Shown one piece after another: positions 63,984-64,000 of a stretch of 64,000 nt of DNA. Both the position numbers and the translations under genes were made by a program. The DNA is from Paenibacillus bovis (lineage in GTDB: Bacteria; Bacillota; Bacilli; Paenibacillales; Paenibacillaceae): positions 5,017,001 to 5,081,000 of the forward strand of contig NZ_CP013023.1 of the NCBI RefSeq assembly GCF_001421015.2. The letters run 5' to 3'. The notes beneath the pieces were generated by a model. It did no database searches, was not told the origin of the DNA, and saw only the letters and a program-made list of their open reading frames with translations. Within the stretch, counting starts at the first letter, position 1. Each line of letters begins with the position of its first letter.

Positions 63984-64000
63984 TATTAATTCAAGGTAAA

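Overview
The window looks like chromosomal DNA from a Paenibacillus-type Firmicute. It has roughly 50% GC coding DNA, strong GGAGG-type ribosome sites, several TTG starts, a quinol-oxidising aa3 oxidase (qox), YesM/YesN-type two-component control of a sugar ABC importer, GlpP-style glycerol control, and a GH1 enzyme that closely matches what I remember of Paenibacillus polymyxa BglA. I saw no rRNA, tRNA, insertion sequence, phage gene or CRISPR array.

Layout. 1-2.5 kb: xylA (cut by the window edge) and divergent xylR, with a shared operator and a cre site. 2.7-5.4 kb: small orphan genes, including a 74-residue protein that is 43% methionine. 5.7-11.5 kb: trxB, then a uronate block (SDR, TIM-barrel isomerase, kduD, DeoR regulator, kduI). 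11.8-16.9 kb: an OmpR-type two-component system followed by a GT2 glycosyltransferase, GtrA and GalU, a likely envelope-glycosylation unit. 17.2-21.2 kb: qoxABCD behind a Rex-like site. 22-36 kb: a large glycan-use locus on the minus strand (YesM/YesN sensor pair, two LplB/LplC-type permeases, two tandem near-duplicate binding proteins, GH95 and GH1 enzymes), with a cre site at the importer promoter. 36.4-42 kb: peptide deformylase, MarR, thioredoxin-like protein, esterase, an AT-rich orphan, ZIP transporter, aldo/keto reductase and YwbE. 43-46.3 kb: a second carbohydrate ABC importer. 46.7-50.8 kb: a siderophore ABC operon behind two Fur boxes. 50.9-53.7 kb: YqkE-like, CNNM/CorC-like and a membrane protein. 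54-60.6 kb: glpD, an iron-siderophore binding protein with its own Fur box, glpK, glpF and glpP; glpF and glpD each have a leader terminator expected to be read through by GlpP. 60.6-64 kb: DJ-1/PfpI protein, BASS transporter, Rrf2 regulator and a MarR regulator with a perfect 18-bp palindrome.

How it works together: most of the window is carbon and iron supply (xylose, uronates, fucosylated or beta-linked oligosaccharides, glycerol, siderophores). CcpA (cre), Fur and Rex-type sites are visible at the promoters.

The least explained signals are: (1) a three-copy ~108-bp intergenic element (23626-23734, 42231-42338, 42784-42890) with two covarying helices and a conserved internal loop; (2) the methionine-rich protein with a palindrome on its promoter; (3) an 8-bp repeat between the DJ-1 gene and glpP that builds an unbroken ladder of ATGA stop/start overlaps.
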